From Dehalococcoidia bacterium UBA6808 (lineage in GTDB: Bacteria > Chloroflexota > Dehalococcoidia > GIF9 > UBA5629), in NCBI GenBank assembly GCA_002452695.1, contig DKFA01000115.1, positions 14,218-39,581 of the forward strand: DNA of 25,364 bases, given 5' to 3'. The notes under the pieces were generated by a model. It did not search any database. It saw nothing but the letters and a program-made list of their open reading frames with translations, and was not told where the DNA came from. Both the position numbers and the translations under genes were made by a program. Positions 8,237 through 14,534 of the stretch are shown here, one piece after another. Position 1 is the stretch's first letter. The number at the start of each line of letters is the position of its first letter.

Positions 8237-9061
8237 ATGAAAAAGCTGGTAAATTTTAAGAAGGAACCGCGTCCGCGTGCGTGCGATTTTATCGCCGCCT
8301 GGCCCGGTATCGGCAACCTGGCCCTGATCCTGGTGCACTACCTGAAGGACAAGCTGGGCGCCGAGGAGATCGGCGAGATTGAGCCTTTCAGCTTCTTCGA
8401 CCCCATCGGGGTCATGGTCAAGGACAATGTGATCGAAGCGCCCCAGTTCCCCGAAGGCAAATTTTATTTCTGGCATAACAGTAATGGGAAAAAGGACATC
8501 CTCTTTTTCATCAGCGACGAACAGCCTTCCTACAAGGGATATGATCTGGCCAATTTCATCCTCGATATCGCCCAAAAATTCAAAACGCAGCGCGTCTATA
8601 CTTTTGCCGCCGCCATAGCCAAAATACATCATACCGAGCAGCCCAAAGTCTGGGCGGTCGCCACCAGATCCGATCTGGTGGAGTACCTTAAAGGCTTCGA
8701 CGTCGTACTGCGCGGCCGCTTGCAGATAGCAGGTCTCAACGGTCTCCTGCTGGGCGTAGCCCGTGAGCGCGGCGTGGAAGGCGTTTGCCTGCTGGGCGAG
8801 GTGCCATCCTATACCACACGCATCCCCAATCCCAAAGCGGCACTGGCTGTGATCAAGGTATTGCTGAAGGTGTTGGATATTGAAATAGACCTGGCCGAGC
8901 TGACCAGGGTCGCCGAGGAATCAGACCAGCAGATGAAGAAGCTGGCAGCCCAAGCCATGGGCGAATATATCGACCGCTACACAAGGCCTGTCTGGCCATC
9001 TCCCGAAGAAGATGAAGAGTATGAAGAAGATGATGAAGAAGATGAGGACGAGGAAGATTAG
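8237..9061 (+). CDS. PAC2 family protein with acidic tail
   Basis: A 274-residue PAC2-domain protein, the family of archaeal and eukaryotic proteasome-assembly chaperones and of bacterial proteins of uncertain role. Supporting segments are AWPGIGNLALI (21-31), the beta-strand/turn pattern with FFISDEQPS, the YTFAAAIAKIHH segment, and GLNGLLLGVARERGVEGVCLLGEVPSY near residue 170-190. The last 20 or so residues are almost all Glu and Asp (EEDEEYEEDDEEDEDEED). The gene begins 5 bases after tldE. Its neighbours are a peptidase pair, so a role in protein turnover is possible, but this is inference. The tail's purine-rich codons may also act as the ribosome-binding site of the next gene. Confidence 0.85.
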   Translation: MKKLVNFKKEPRPRACDFIAAWPGIGNLALILVHYLKDKLGAEEIGEIEPFSFFDPIGVMVKDNVIEAPQFPEGKFYFWHNSNGKKDILFFISDEQPSYKGYDLANFILDIAQKFKTQRVYTFAAAIAKIHHTEQPKVWAVATRSDLVEYLKGFDVVLRGRLQIAGLNGLLLGVARERGVEGVCLLGEVPSYTTRIPNPKAALAVIKVLLKVLDIEIDLAELTRVAEESDQQMKKLAAQAMGEYIDRYTRPVWPSPEEDEEYEEDDEEDEDEED

Positions 9062-9994
9062 ATGAACGCACAACAGTTACCTGTCATCCAGGTCATAGAC
9101 CTGCTGTTCCAGCCGGGTATGGAAATACTGAACACAAATCTGGCGCGGCTCTCCGCTATGGGAGACGGGGACAGCGGCCATTTTAAGGACTGCTGGAAAA
9201 AGGCTGATGCTGAACAGCGGTTGCGCCTGATCACGGCCATGGTAGGCTTGAGCGAGGACGACCTGGCCCTCGATTTCACAGGCATCTTCAAACTCGCTGT
9301 TGACGATGGTGAGGAAAGCATACGCATCAAGGCTCTGGAAGGGCTGGAACTGGAGGATAAACATACCTACGTCAGGTTGATTATTAAAGCGCTGAAAAAC
9401 GACGATTGCATCAGCGTCAGGACAACGGCGGCCCGCGCGTTGGGAAAATTCGCCCTGATGGCTGAACTGGATGAATTGCCCGAAGTTACCGGCCAGGATA
9501 TATTCAATGCGCTACTGGAAATCCTGGAAAACCCGGGGGAGCCGCTGGAACTGCGCCGGCGCGCACTCGAATCTATTGCCCCCTTCCAGCAGGAACTGAT
9601 CCACAGCTACATCGAAGACTATTACTATAACGACGATCCCGGCGCCAAAGCCAGCGCCCTCTATGCCATGGGGCGCAACTCCAGTTCACGCTGGCTTGAT
9701 TATCTCATCGACGAGATGCAGAGCAGCCGGGCGGAATTCAGGTTTGAAGCAGCCCGCGCCAGCGGTGAAATCGAGGATGAAGAAGCGGTTTCTTCATTGC
9801 TCAGGCTGTTGAATGACAGCGACACGGAAGTGCAGGAAGCCGCCATCATGGCGCTGGGGAAAATTGGCGGCAAGGATGCCAAACTGGCACTCAAGCAACT
9901 TGTAAACAGCGCCGATCCTGGAATAAAAAATGCGGCAGCGGCCGCTTTATCCGAGCTTCAAGCGTGCGAAGATCCACTGTCTTTGAATTTCTGA
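9062..9994 (+). CDS. HEAT-repeat protein
   Basis: A 310-residue soluble, all-helical protein with HEAT (PBS-lyase-like) repeats, which make protein-binding scaffolds. Clear repeats include ISVRTTAARALGKFA (about 117-131), EFRFEAARASGEIEDEEAVSSLLRLLND (about 222-249), then TEVQEAAIMALGKIGGKDAKLALKQLV and PGIKNAAAAALSEL. There is no signal peptide or catalytic motif. The ATG directly follows the PAC2 stop (TAGATG), so the pair is translationally coupled and the products may bind each other (inference). The GAG-GAC-GAG-GAA codons just upstream can serve as a Shine-Dalgarno sequence. Confidence 0.85.
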   Translation: MNAQQLPVIQVIDLLFQPGMEILNTNLARLSAMGDGDSGHFKDCWKKADAEQRLRLITAMVGLSEDDLALDFTGIFKLAVDDGEESIRIKALEGLELEDKHTYVRLIIKALKNDDCISVRTTAARALGKFALMAELDELPEVTGQDIFNALLEILENPGEPLELRRRALESIAPFQQELIHSYIEDYYYNDDPGAKASALYAMGRNSSSRWLDYLIDEMQSSRAEFRFEAARASGEIEDEEAVSSLLRLLNDSDTEVQEAAIMALGKIGGKDAKLALKQLVNSADPGIKNAAAAALSELQACEDPLSLNF

Positions 9995-10515
9995 ACAATT
10001 GTTCTCCCGTCACCGGCGAAAAGGTCAGGCTCCGTCCCCGCAAAACAGGGGACGCCGCTGCCGAATATAAGTGGAGAACAGACGAAGAGCTATGCCTGCT
10101 TGATGCTGCTCCGCCTTTAGAGTTTACCTATTTCGATTTCCTGGATCGCTATCTGGTAGAGCTGGAGTACCCTGGCCTGACCCATACCCTGGCCATTGAT
10201 ACGCTGGACGGCAGACACATCGGCAACTGCAGTGTCTTTAATTTCGATTTCCTGGCAGGCCATGTCGAGGTGGGACTGATGATAGGTGAGAAAGAATACT
10301 GGGGCCGTGGCTACGGCAGTGATGCTCTGAAAACTCTGGCGCGTTACGTTTTTGAGATCTCCGACATCCGTCTAATATTGTTGCGCACGCTCGACTGGAA
10401 CACGCGCGCCCAGGCCTGTTTCATTAAATGCGGCTTTACAGCCTGCGGAAGCATGACCAAAGACAACTACCACTTTATCGTGATGGAACTGAAACGCAAC
10501 CTGAAACCCGCTTAG
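9964..10515 (+). CDS. GNAT family N-acetyltransferase (RimJ/RimL-like)
   Basis: A 183-residue acetyl-CoA-dependent acetyltransferase. The acetyl-CoA binding motif A is at about 103-125 (VGLMIGEKEYWGRGYGSDAL, with R115-G-Y-G118), preceded by an EVGL beta strand and followed by LRTLDWNTRAQACFIKCGF, the RimJ/RimL-type motif B. The substrate is unknown; the subfamily acts on ribosomal protein N-termini, amino sugars or antibiotics. The GTG 9964 start overlaps the HEAT gene by 31 bases, and no better start is seen before the conserved TGEKVRLRP segment. Its 3' end overlaps the convergent speE by 4 bases. Confidence 0.85.
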   Translation: MRRSTVFEFLNNCSPVTGEKVRLRPRKTGDAAAEYKWRTDEELCLLDAAPPLEFTYFDFLDRYLVELEYPGLTHTLAIDTLDGRHIGNCSVFNFDFLAGHVEVGLMIGEKEYWGRGYGSDALKTLARYVFEISDIRLILLRTLDWNTRAQACFIKCGFTACGSMTKDNYHFIVMELKRNLKPA

Positions 10516-11438
10516 TAAACGGAGATCGGTTTAGCGTCGGTGATGACTTTGCGGGAGCGCGTAATCTGTCTGCGCAGCCGTTTCGGCAGGGCAAACAAAC
10601 CTCTGTGAGCGCTGCCGTCATATGATTTCAACTCGGCCGTGATCCTCTGCGCTATGCGGCTGTTGATCTCCCTGGGTGACAGGGCGGCAGCATCCAGTGT
10701 ATCGGAGACAACATGGAAACCCCACATATCGACGAAGGATGGCACGTACACCTGATAGGGGCGGACGATCTTGAAGATGCTGCGTAAAGTCCCGTTAATG
10801 GCAAAAAAGTTCTTCAGGTTGATCCAGCCCGACTGGCCCGACTGTACCACCATGATACCGCCAGGTTCCAGCTTGTTCTTGACCAGTTGGTAGAACTCCC
10901 GGGTGTAAAGCATGCGGGCAGGGCCTTCCTCGACCGGGTCTGCCAGATCGATAATGGCAACATCGAAACGATCCGGTGTTTCCTTGATATATTTCCTGGC
11001 ATCATCATAAATAACCCTGGCCCGCCTGTCGTCAAAAGCGCTCCTGTGAAAGGTGGGCAGGTGTTTCCGGCACATGTCTACGACTTTTTTGTCGATATCC
11101 ACCATGACCGCCTTTTTCACCGTCTTGTGAAACAGCACCTCGCGCAAGGTGGCGCCCTCGCCACCGCCGGCAATAAAAACGCTCCGGGGATTGGGGTGAG
11201 TGATCATGGCCGGGTGAACCAGAGACTCATGGTAGATGAACTCGTCCTTCTCACCCGACTGGATTTTGCCATCCAGCACCAGGCAAATACCGAAAGTTTT
11301 TGTCTCCGCAATCTGGGCTTTCTGGAATTTGGTGGTGGTCCTGTACAGAACGCGTTTAAGACCGTGTATCTGAATCAGGTCTGGAGTCAGTTCGTCTATC
11401 AGCCATTTTTTCTCATCTGTGTAATCATGCACAGGCAT
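10512..11438 (-). CDS. speE: Polyamine aminopropyltransferase (spermidine synthase family)
   Basis: Transfers an aminopropyl group from decarboxylated S-adenosylmethionine to a diamine or polyamine, in the cytoplasm. Motifs: LDGKIQSGEKDEFIYHE (55-71), the nucleotide-binding G91-G-G-E-G, D114-I-D116, D145-D146, and the D164-L-A-D167 catalytic loop. The GGGEGATLREVL plus VDID pattern is, as I recall, also common in thermospermine-type (ACL5-like) enzymes, so the product could be spermidine or a longer polyamine. I chose ATG 11438, one base after the speD stop, with GGAG 9 bases upstream. The TTG at 11447 has GGAG directly adjacent, too close to use. The C-terminal end is unusually basic. Confidence 0.93.
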   Translation of the reverse strand: MPVHDYTDEKKWLIDELTPDLIQIHGLKRVLYRTTTKFQKAQIAETKTFGICLVLDGKIQSGEKDEFIYHESLVHPAMITHPNPRSVFIAGGGEGATLREVLFHKTVKKAVMVDIDKKVVDMCRKHLPTFHRSAFDDRRARVIYDDARKYIKETPDRFDVAIIDLADPVEEGPARMLYTREFYQLVKNKLEPGGIMVVQSGQSGWINLKNFFAINGTLRSIFKIVRPYQVYVPSFVDMWGFHVVSDTLDAAALSPREINSRIAQRITAELKSYDGSAHRGLFALPKRLRRQITRSRKVITDAKPISVY

Positions 11439-11439
11439 A

Positions 11440-11811
11440 TCAGGCAACTCCGACCTTATTCTCTGCCCTGACGCCGCGCTTAACTTCGATATAAGATGTA
11501 GACCTGGCTTTCAATTTTTCCGACAGCGGCTTAACGGCATCCTTAGGTTCAATCACATCGCCACAGGTAAAAACGTCCACGGCGGCAAAATTATATTCAG
11601 GCCAGGTATGGATCGACAGATGTGATTCCGCGATGATGACAACACCGCTGACACCCTGGGGAGTGAACTGGTAAAACGCATCTTTTATTACGGTTGCACC
11701 GATTCGGCGGGCGACATCAGACAGGGCCGTCCGCAGATACTCGATATCATTCAGCAGGTCTTTATTGCATTCATTAAGTTCTATTAAAATGTGTTTGCCC
11801 AGGGCTGCCAA
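11440..11811 (-). CDS. speD: S-adenosylmethionine decarboxylase proenzyme
   Basis: A small prokaryotic-type enzyme that self-cleaves to form a pyruvoyl group and makes the aminopropyl donor for SpeE. The cleavage site is E62/S63 in IIAESHLSIHTWPE, and catalytic H68 and C83 are in the same positions as in the Thermotoga enzyme. Length, 123 residues, fits class 1B. The start is TTG 11811, backed by AAGGAGG eight bases upstream on the reverse strand. The stop sits one base before the speE ATG. A reverse-strand promoter is readable at 11838-11866. Confidence 0.96.
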   Translation of the reverse strand: MAALGKHILIELNECNKDLLNDIEYLRTALSDVARRIGATVIKDAFYQFTPQGVSGVVIIAESHLSIHTWPEYNFAAVDVFTCGDVIEPKDAVKPLSEKLKARSTSYIEVKRGVRAENKVGVA

Positions 11812-11837
11812 TTAAGTACCCTCCTTGGTAATTGCTA

Positions 11838-11866
11838 AATATATGTTAAAAATATTTATCGAACAA
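11838..11866 (-). promoter_or_regulatory. Promoter for speD-speE
   Basis: On the reverse strand TTGTTC (11866-11861) and TATATT (11843-11838) are 17 bases apart, about 30 bases before the speD ribosome-binding site. Confidence 0.5.
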
Positions 11867-11921
11867 AGCGTAATTTTATATTTTATGTTGAGCGATTTCA
11901 AGAAATGTATCCAAATGGCTA

Positions 11922-11950
11922 TTGACAAAGTCTATCTGACAGGGTAGACT
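11922..11950 (+). promoter_or_regulatory. Promoter for Cys-rich protein gene
   Basis: A perfect -35 TTGACA (11922-11927), a 17-base spacer and TAGACT (11945-11950, 4 of 6). The expected start is near 11957, followed by AAGGAGG at 11970-11976. Confidence 0.65.
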
Positions 11951-11984
11951 TATTTCCAAAATCCATCATAAGGAGGCGTATGCC

Positions 11985-12671
11985 GTGAGGAGAATTTTTG
12001 GTACCCTCGTCGCACTGGTAGTGGCAGTATCTTTGATACTGATTCCGGCCACTGTCTCAGCCGATCTGGGCAAATGCACAGGTTGGGACAAAGTAAAATG
12101 GGAAAATAACCAGAATTCCTGGAAGCTATACCTCCAGCACTGGGGCAGGACGCCTACAAGCGCCATGTCCAGGCTGGCCGGACTTTGCGGCCCGGATAAA
12201 CTTTGTTCCGGCGTATGCAATACTTCCAACTGCCCGAGGCCCACTGGCTGTGATATCAATCAGTGTCTCGGCGGCTGCAGCAACTGCAACACCGAAGCTG
12301 GCACCCTTGGATCAGCATGCGACAGTTCCAAGAGATGTCTCGATCCCGCAATCAAGCCCACATCCCTTCCGCTGGATGATTGTCCGCTAAACTGCCCGGC
12401 CAATGCTTCTACAGCAGGCATTGGCACGTCCAAATGCTCCGGTTGCTGGGGCAAGAGCCTGTCTTTCGCTGGTAAGAGCTGGGCGGCTGCCGATATCGGC
12501 ACAAGGGCAAGCATCGGCAACAGTCACATGAACCACAGGGGCACTTCAAGTGTTGGCGGCGGTGACTGGGGCATTACCGGTTGCCCGCACCCGGAGTGTG
12601 TTTCTCAGACCTGGTGTCTGCAGAACAACCTGCTCTCGAAGTGCAAAGCTTGCAGCAGCGGCGCAAAATAA
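11985..12671 (+). CDS. Secreted cysteine-rich protein, unknown function
   Basis: I do not recognise this 228-residue protein. It begins with a clear Sec signal peptide (basic MRR, hydrophobic 5-22, cleavage likely after ATVSA at 26). The mature part of about 200 residues holds 20 cysteines, many in CxxC or CxxxC pairs (SKCSGC, CPHPEC, SKCKAC, GGCSNC), and little regular hydrophobic pattern. It could be disulfide-linked or could bind metal outside the membrane. It is also rich in Gly, Ser and Asn, with an HMNHRG stretch. GTG 11985 is chosen because AAGGAGG ends 8 bases upstream. It has its own promoter and terminator, so it is a single-gene unit and possibly well expressed. The membrane thioredoxins 5 kb away could act on it (inference only). 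Confidence 0.8.
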   Translation: MRRIFGTLVALVVAVSLILIPATVSADLGKCTGWDKVKWENNQNSWKLYLQHWGRTPTSAMSRLAGLCGPDKLCSGVCNTSNCPRPTGCDINQCLGGCSNCNTEAGTLGSACDSSKRCLDPAIKPTSLPLDDCPLNCPANASTAGIGTSKCSGCWGKSLSFAGKSWAAADIGTRASIGNSHMNHRGTSSVGGGDWGITGCPHPECVSQTWCLQNNLLSKCKACSSGAK

Positions 12672-12693
12672 GCTACAAGCAGATTAACTGACT

Positions 12694-12731
12694 AATAAAT
12701 AAGGGTTGCCTTAAGGCAACCCTTATTTATT
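12694..12731. terminator. Perfect 38-nt palindromic bidirectional terminator
   Basis: A 17-bp perfect stem (AATAAATAAGGGTTGCC and its complement) around a TTAA loop. The A-rich 5' flank and T-rich 3' flank make it an intrinsic terminator on both strands. It ends the Cys-rich gene and can also stop reverse-strand transcripts from 12870-13919. Confidence 0.92.
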
Positions 12732-12759
12732 TCTAAAAACGCAGGTCTATGGTTTAACT

Positions 12760-12873
12760 ATGGATGTGCTGAGCCAGGTAGATGTGCAGATACCACAGAA
12801 ATATGTTCAGGATGCCGAAAACCTGCTGAAAAGCATTTCTCCGAAAAGCAGCGAGAACCTGGATGCCGGTTAG
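12760..12873 (+). CDS. Possible 37-residue small protein or gene remnant
   Basis: ATG 12760 opens a 37-codon frame, beginning MDVLSQVDVQIPQKYVQDAE and ending SSENLDAG. The composition is ordinary and partly amphipathic, and codon use resembles neighbouring genes. The frame is open upstream to 12715 without a stop. No good ribosome-binding site precedes it, and it lies after a strong terminator. It could be a small gene, the tail of a decayed larger gene, or chance. Its stop overlaps the convergent gene's stop in a TTAG, as at the acetyltransferase/speE junction. Confidence 0.35.
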   Translation: MDVLSQVDVQIPQKYVQDAENLLKSISPKSSENLDAG

Positions 12874-13919
12874 ATGCCCAGGGCTGCGTTAAGCGCCTTG
12901 TAATCGAAGCGGCTATCCAGGATGGCTGTAATCGTCTGCAGCTTGTGAGCATTCTGAAATCTTGCCCTGGAAAGCGCCTGCTCGATGTCTGCAATGATTT
13001 CGTTGATCTCTTTATTGACCAGCACGACAGGGACCTTCTTGTCCTCCGCTTTCACCATAACAGAGGCATTAGGCTTTCTGCCGGTGACTATCAGGCATTT
13101 AGTGGAGGTCTCCAGCGCTGCCAGTTGCATGTCGGCCCTTTCCGACCTGGTGACAACAGCCTTGTTTCTCTTCCTGTTGAAATAGTCCCTGCCTGAATCA
13201 GGGCTCATAGCGCCCAGCATGACGTTTTCAATCAGGTCGCCAGCCTTATCCGCGGAAGAGATGATTTCGCCATTCATGGCCACTGCTAATTCGCCCACGC
13301 TGACGCCCGCCAGCGCCCTGGCCTCGGGGATGATGCCCAGCAATGTAATAGACTGTGATTTGAAATACTCGGAGGCTTCGCGCTGGACGGCGCTGAGCCT
13401 GGACTCCGGCACCTGGTTGATAACCACTCCGGCCAGTTTGTCGCCGAATTTTTTAGCGGCCTGGATGAAATCATCGCCTTTAAATCCGTCAGGATAGGAA
13501 AGCAGTAAAATTACTTTGGCGCCTATTTTTTCAGCGATGGTGAAGCAGGCCAGGGCCGAGACCTGGTCGCCTTTCAGTCCTCCCGGGCTTTCCACTATCA
13601 ATATTTCCCTGCCGGCCGCGGCAGCATCGCATGCCGCCTTTATTCTGGAGGAGAAACTATCGGCATTCTCCGACAGGTTGCGCCAGAGGTCTTCCTGTGA
13701 AAGATGGATCGGGCAAACCTGCTCCTTGCTCTCCCCCAATTCAAGGGCTTCATTTACAAACAGTGCATCGGAGCAGTTATCCCGCTTGTCCTGGCCGGCA
13801 ACCTGCAGTGGTTTAATATATGCTACCTTCTTACCGGAGTTAATCAGTTTCTTGCCGATGCCTGCGCACAGGGCCGTTTTGCCACAAAGTCCGTAAGATA
13901 CGATCTGCAAAGCAATCAT
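12870..13919 (-). CDS. BioD-like P-loop protein with DRTGG domain
   Basis: A 349-residue protein with an N-terminal dethiobiotin-synthetase-like ATPase domain and a C-terminal DRTGG domain, the arrangement seen in the N-terminal half of long phosphotransacetylases and in stand-alone 'phosphotransacetylase family' proteins. The P-loop is short, G10-L-C-G13-K14-T15; YIKPLQ (34-39) and VESPGG (109-114) match BioD-like switch regions. The DRTGG part covers about 215-310, with AVVTRSERADMQLAALE and CLIVTGRKPN. There is no phosphotransacetylase catalytic domain, so it is probably regulatory or a ligand sensor (inference). It starts at ATG 13919 behind AGGAGG and diverges from greA. Confidence 0.8.
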   Translation of the reverse strand: MIALQIVSYGLCGKTALCAGIGKKLINSGKKVAYIKPLQVAGQDKRDNCSDALFVNEALELGESKEQVCPIHLSQEDLWRNLSENADSFSSRIKAACDAAAAGREILIVESPGGLKGDQVSALACFTIAEKIGAKVILLLSYPDGFKGDDFIQAAKKFGDKLAGVVINQVPESRLSAVQREASEYFKSQSITLLGIIPEARALAGVSVGELAVAMNGEIISSADKAGDLIENVMLGAMSPDSGRDYFNRKRNKAVVTRSERADMQLAALETSTKCLIVTGRKPNASVMVKAEDKKVPVVLVNKEINEIIADIEQALSRARFQNAHKLQTITAILDSRFDYKALNAALGI

Positions 13920-13946
13920 GACGCCTCCTGAATTTAACCAATCGTT

Positions 13947-13952
13947 ATTATA
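13947..13952 (-). promoter_or_regulatory. Extended -10 for the DRTGG gene
   Basis: The reverse strand reads TGG-TATAAT, an exact extended -10, about 28 bases before the ATG. No good -35 is present, as is usual with extended -10 promoters. Confidence 0.6.
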
Positions 13953-13959
13953 CCATGTC

Positions 13960-13988
13960 TTTACTTATCCGGTGCAGCGGAATATAAT
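13960..13988 (+). promoter_or_regulatory. Promoter for greA-lysS-serS
   Basis: TTTACT (13960-13965), a 17-base spacer and a perfect TATAAT (13983-13988). Transcription should begin near 13995, just before the leader hairpin. Confidence 0.7.
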
Positions 13989-14002
13989 GTCTTCAAATAA
14001 GT

Positions 14003-14035
14003 AAAACTGAGAGTTGCAACGACTCTCAGTTTTTT
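14003..14035 (+). terminator. Intrinsic terminator in the greA leader (attenuator)
   Basis: AAAACTGAGAGT (14003-14014) pairs perfectly with ACTCTCAGTTTT (14022-14033) around a 7-base loop, and six T follow the core stem (14030-14035). The genes on either side diverge, so no upstream gene ends here. The hairpin can only act on the transcript that starts at the greA promoter. A stopped RNA would be about 40 bases long. Confidence 0.8.
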
Positions 14036-14048
14036 CTATTGGGCAACC

Positions 14049-14062
14049 GGGAGGTGCAACTC
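14049..14062 (+). promoter_or_regulatory. greA ribosome-binding site and sequestering segment
   Basis: GGGAGG (14049-14054) is 8 bases before GTG 14063. The bases between, TGCAACTC (14055-14062), are an exact complement of GAGTTGCA (14011-14018) in the terminator's 5' arm. Pairing would break the terminator but cover the translation start region. Confidence 0.55.
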
Positions 14063-14530
14063 GTGAACCAGAAAAAATACGATATAACCAGTGAGGGCCT
14101 GGAAAAACTCAAAGCCGAGTACGAGCTCCTGGTATCCACCAGCCGCCAGGAGGTTGCGGACAAGATCAAACGCGCCCGCGAGATGGGCGGCACCGAGAAC
14201 AATGCCGAATATGAAGACGCCAAGAACGAGCAGGCCTTCATCGAAGGCCGTATCAGCTCACTTGAAAATATTATTCTTAATGCGCGCATCATTGAAGCCC
14301 CCCACCAGCCAGGTGTGGTTGAGCTCGGCGACAAGGTGCTCATCCGGACCCAGGACGGGAAAGTCGACCGCTATACCATTGTCGGCACCACCGAAGCCAG
14401 CCCGGTCGACGGAAAAATTTCCTGTGAATCTCCCGTAGGCAAAGCCCTGCTGGGTAAGAAGAAAGGGGACAAGATCGAAGTGCGGACACCGGCAGGCATC
14501 ATCAAATTGCAGATAATAGAAGTCAGCTGA
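14063..14530 (+). CDS. greA: Transcription elongation factor GreA with altered catalytic tip
   Basis: GreA enters the RNA polymerase secondary channel and stimulates cleavage of backtracked RNA. The 155-residue protein has the N-terminal coiled coil (about 1-75) and the C-terminal globular domain ending TPAGIIKLQIIEVS. The start is GTG 14063, with GGGAGG at the right spacing; this matches the family N-terminus (QKKYDITSEGLEKLK). At the coiled-coil tip E. coli GreA has GDLKENAEY with catalytic D41 and E44. Here the gap-free aligned segment is GGTENNAEY, so D41 becomes G43 and E44 becomes N46, with E45 shifted by one. Cleavage activity may be changed or lost. It is followed by lysS after 4 bases. 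Confidence 0.95.
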   Translation: MNQKKYDITSEGLEKLKAEYELLVSTSRQEVADKIKRAREMGGTENNAEYEDAKNEQAFIEGRISSLENIILNARIIEAPHQPGVVELGDKVLIRTQDGKVDRYTIVGTTEASPVDGKISCESPVGKALLGKKKGDKIEVRTPAGIIKLQIIEVS

Positions 14531-14534
14531 AATC

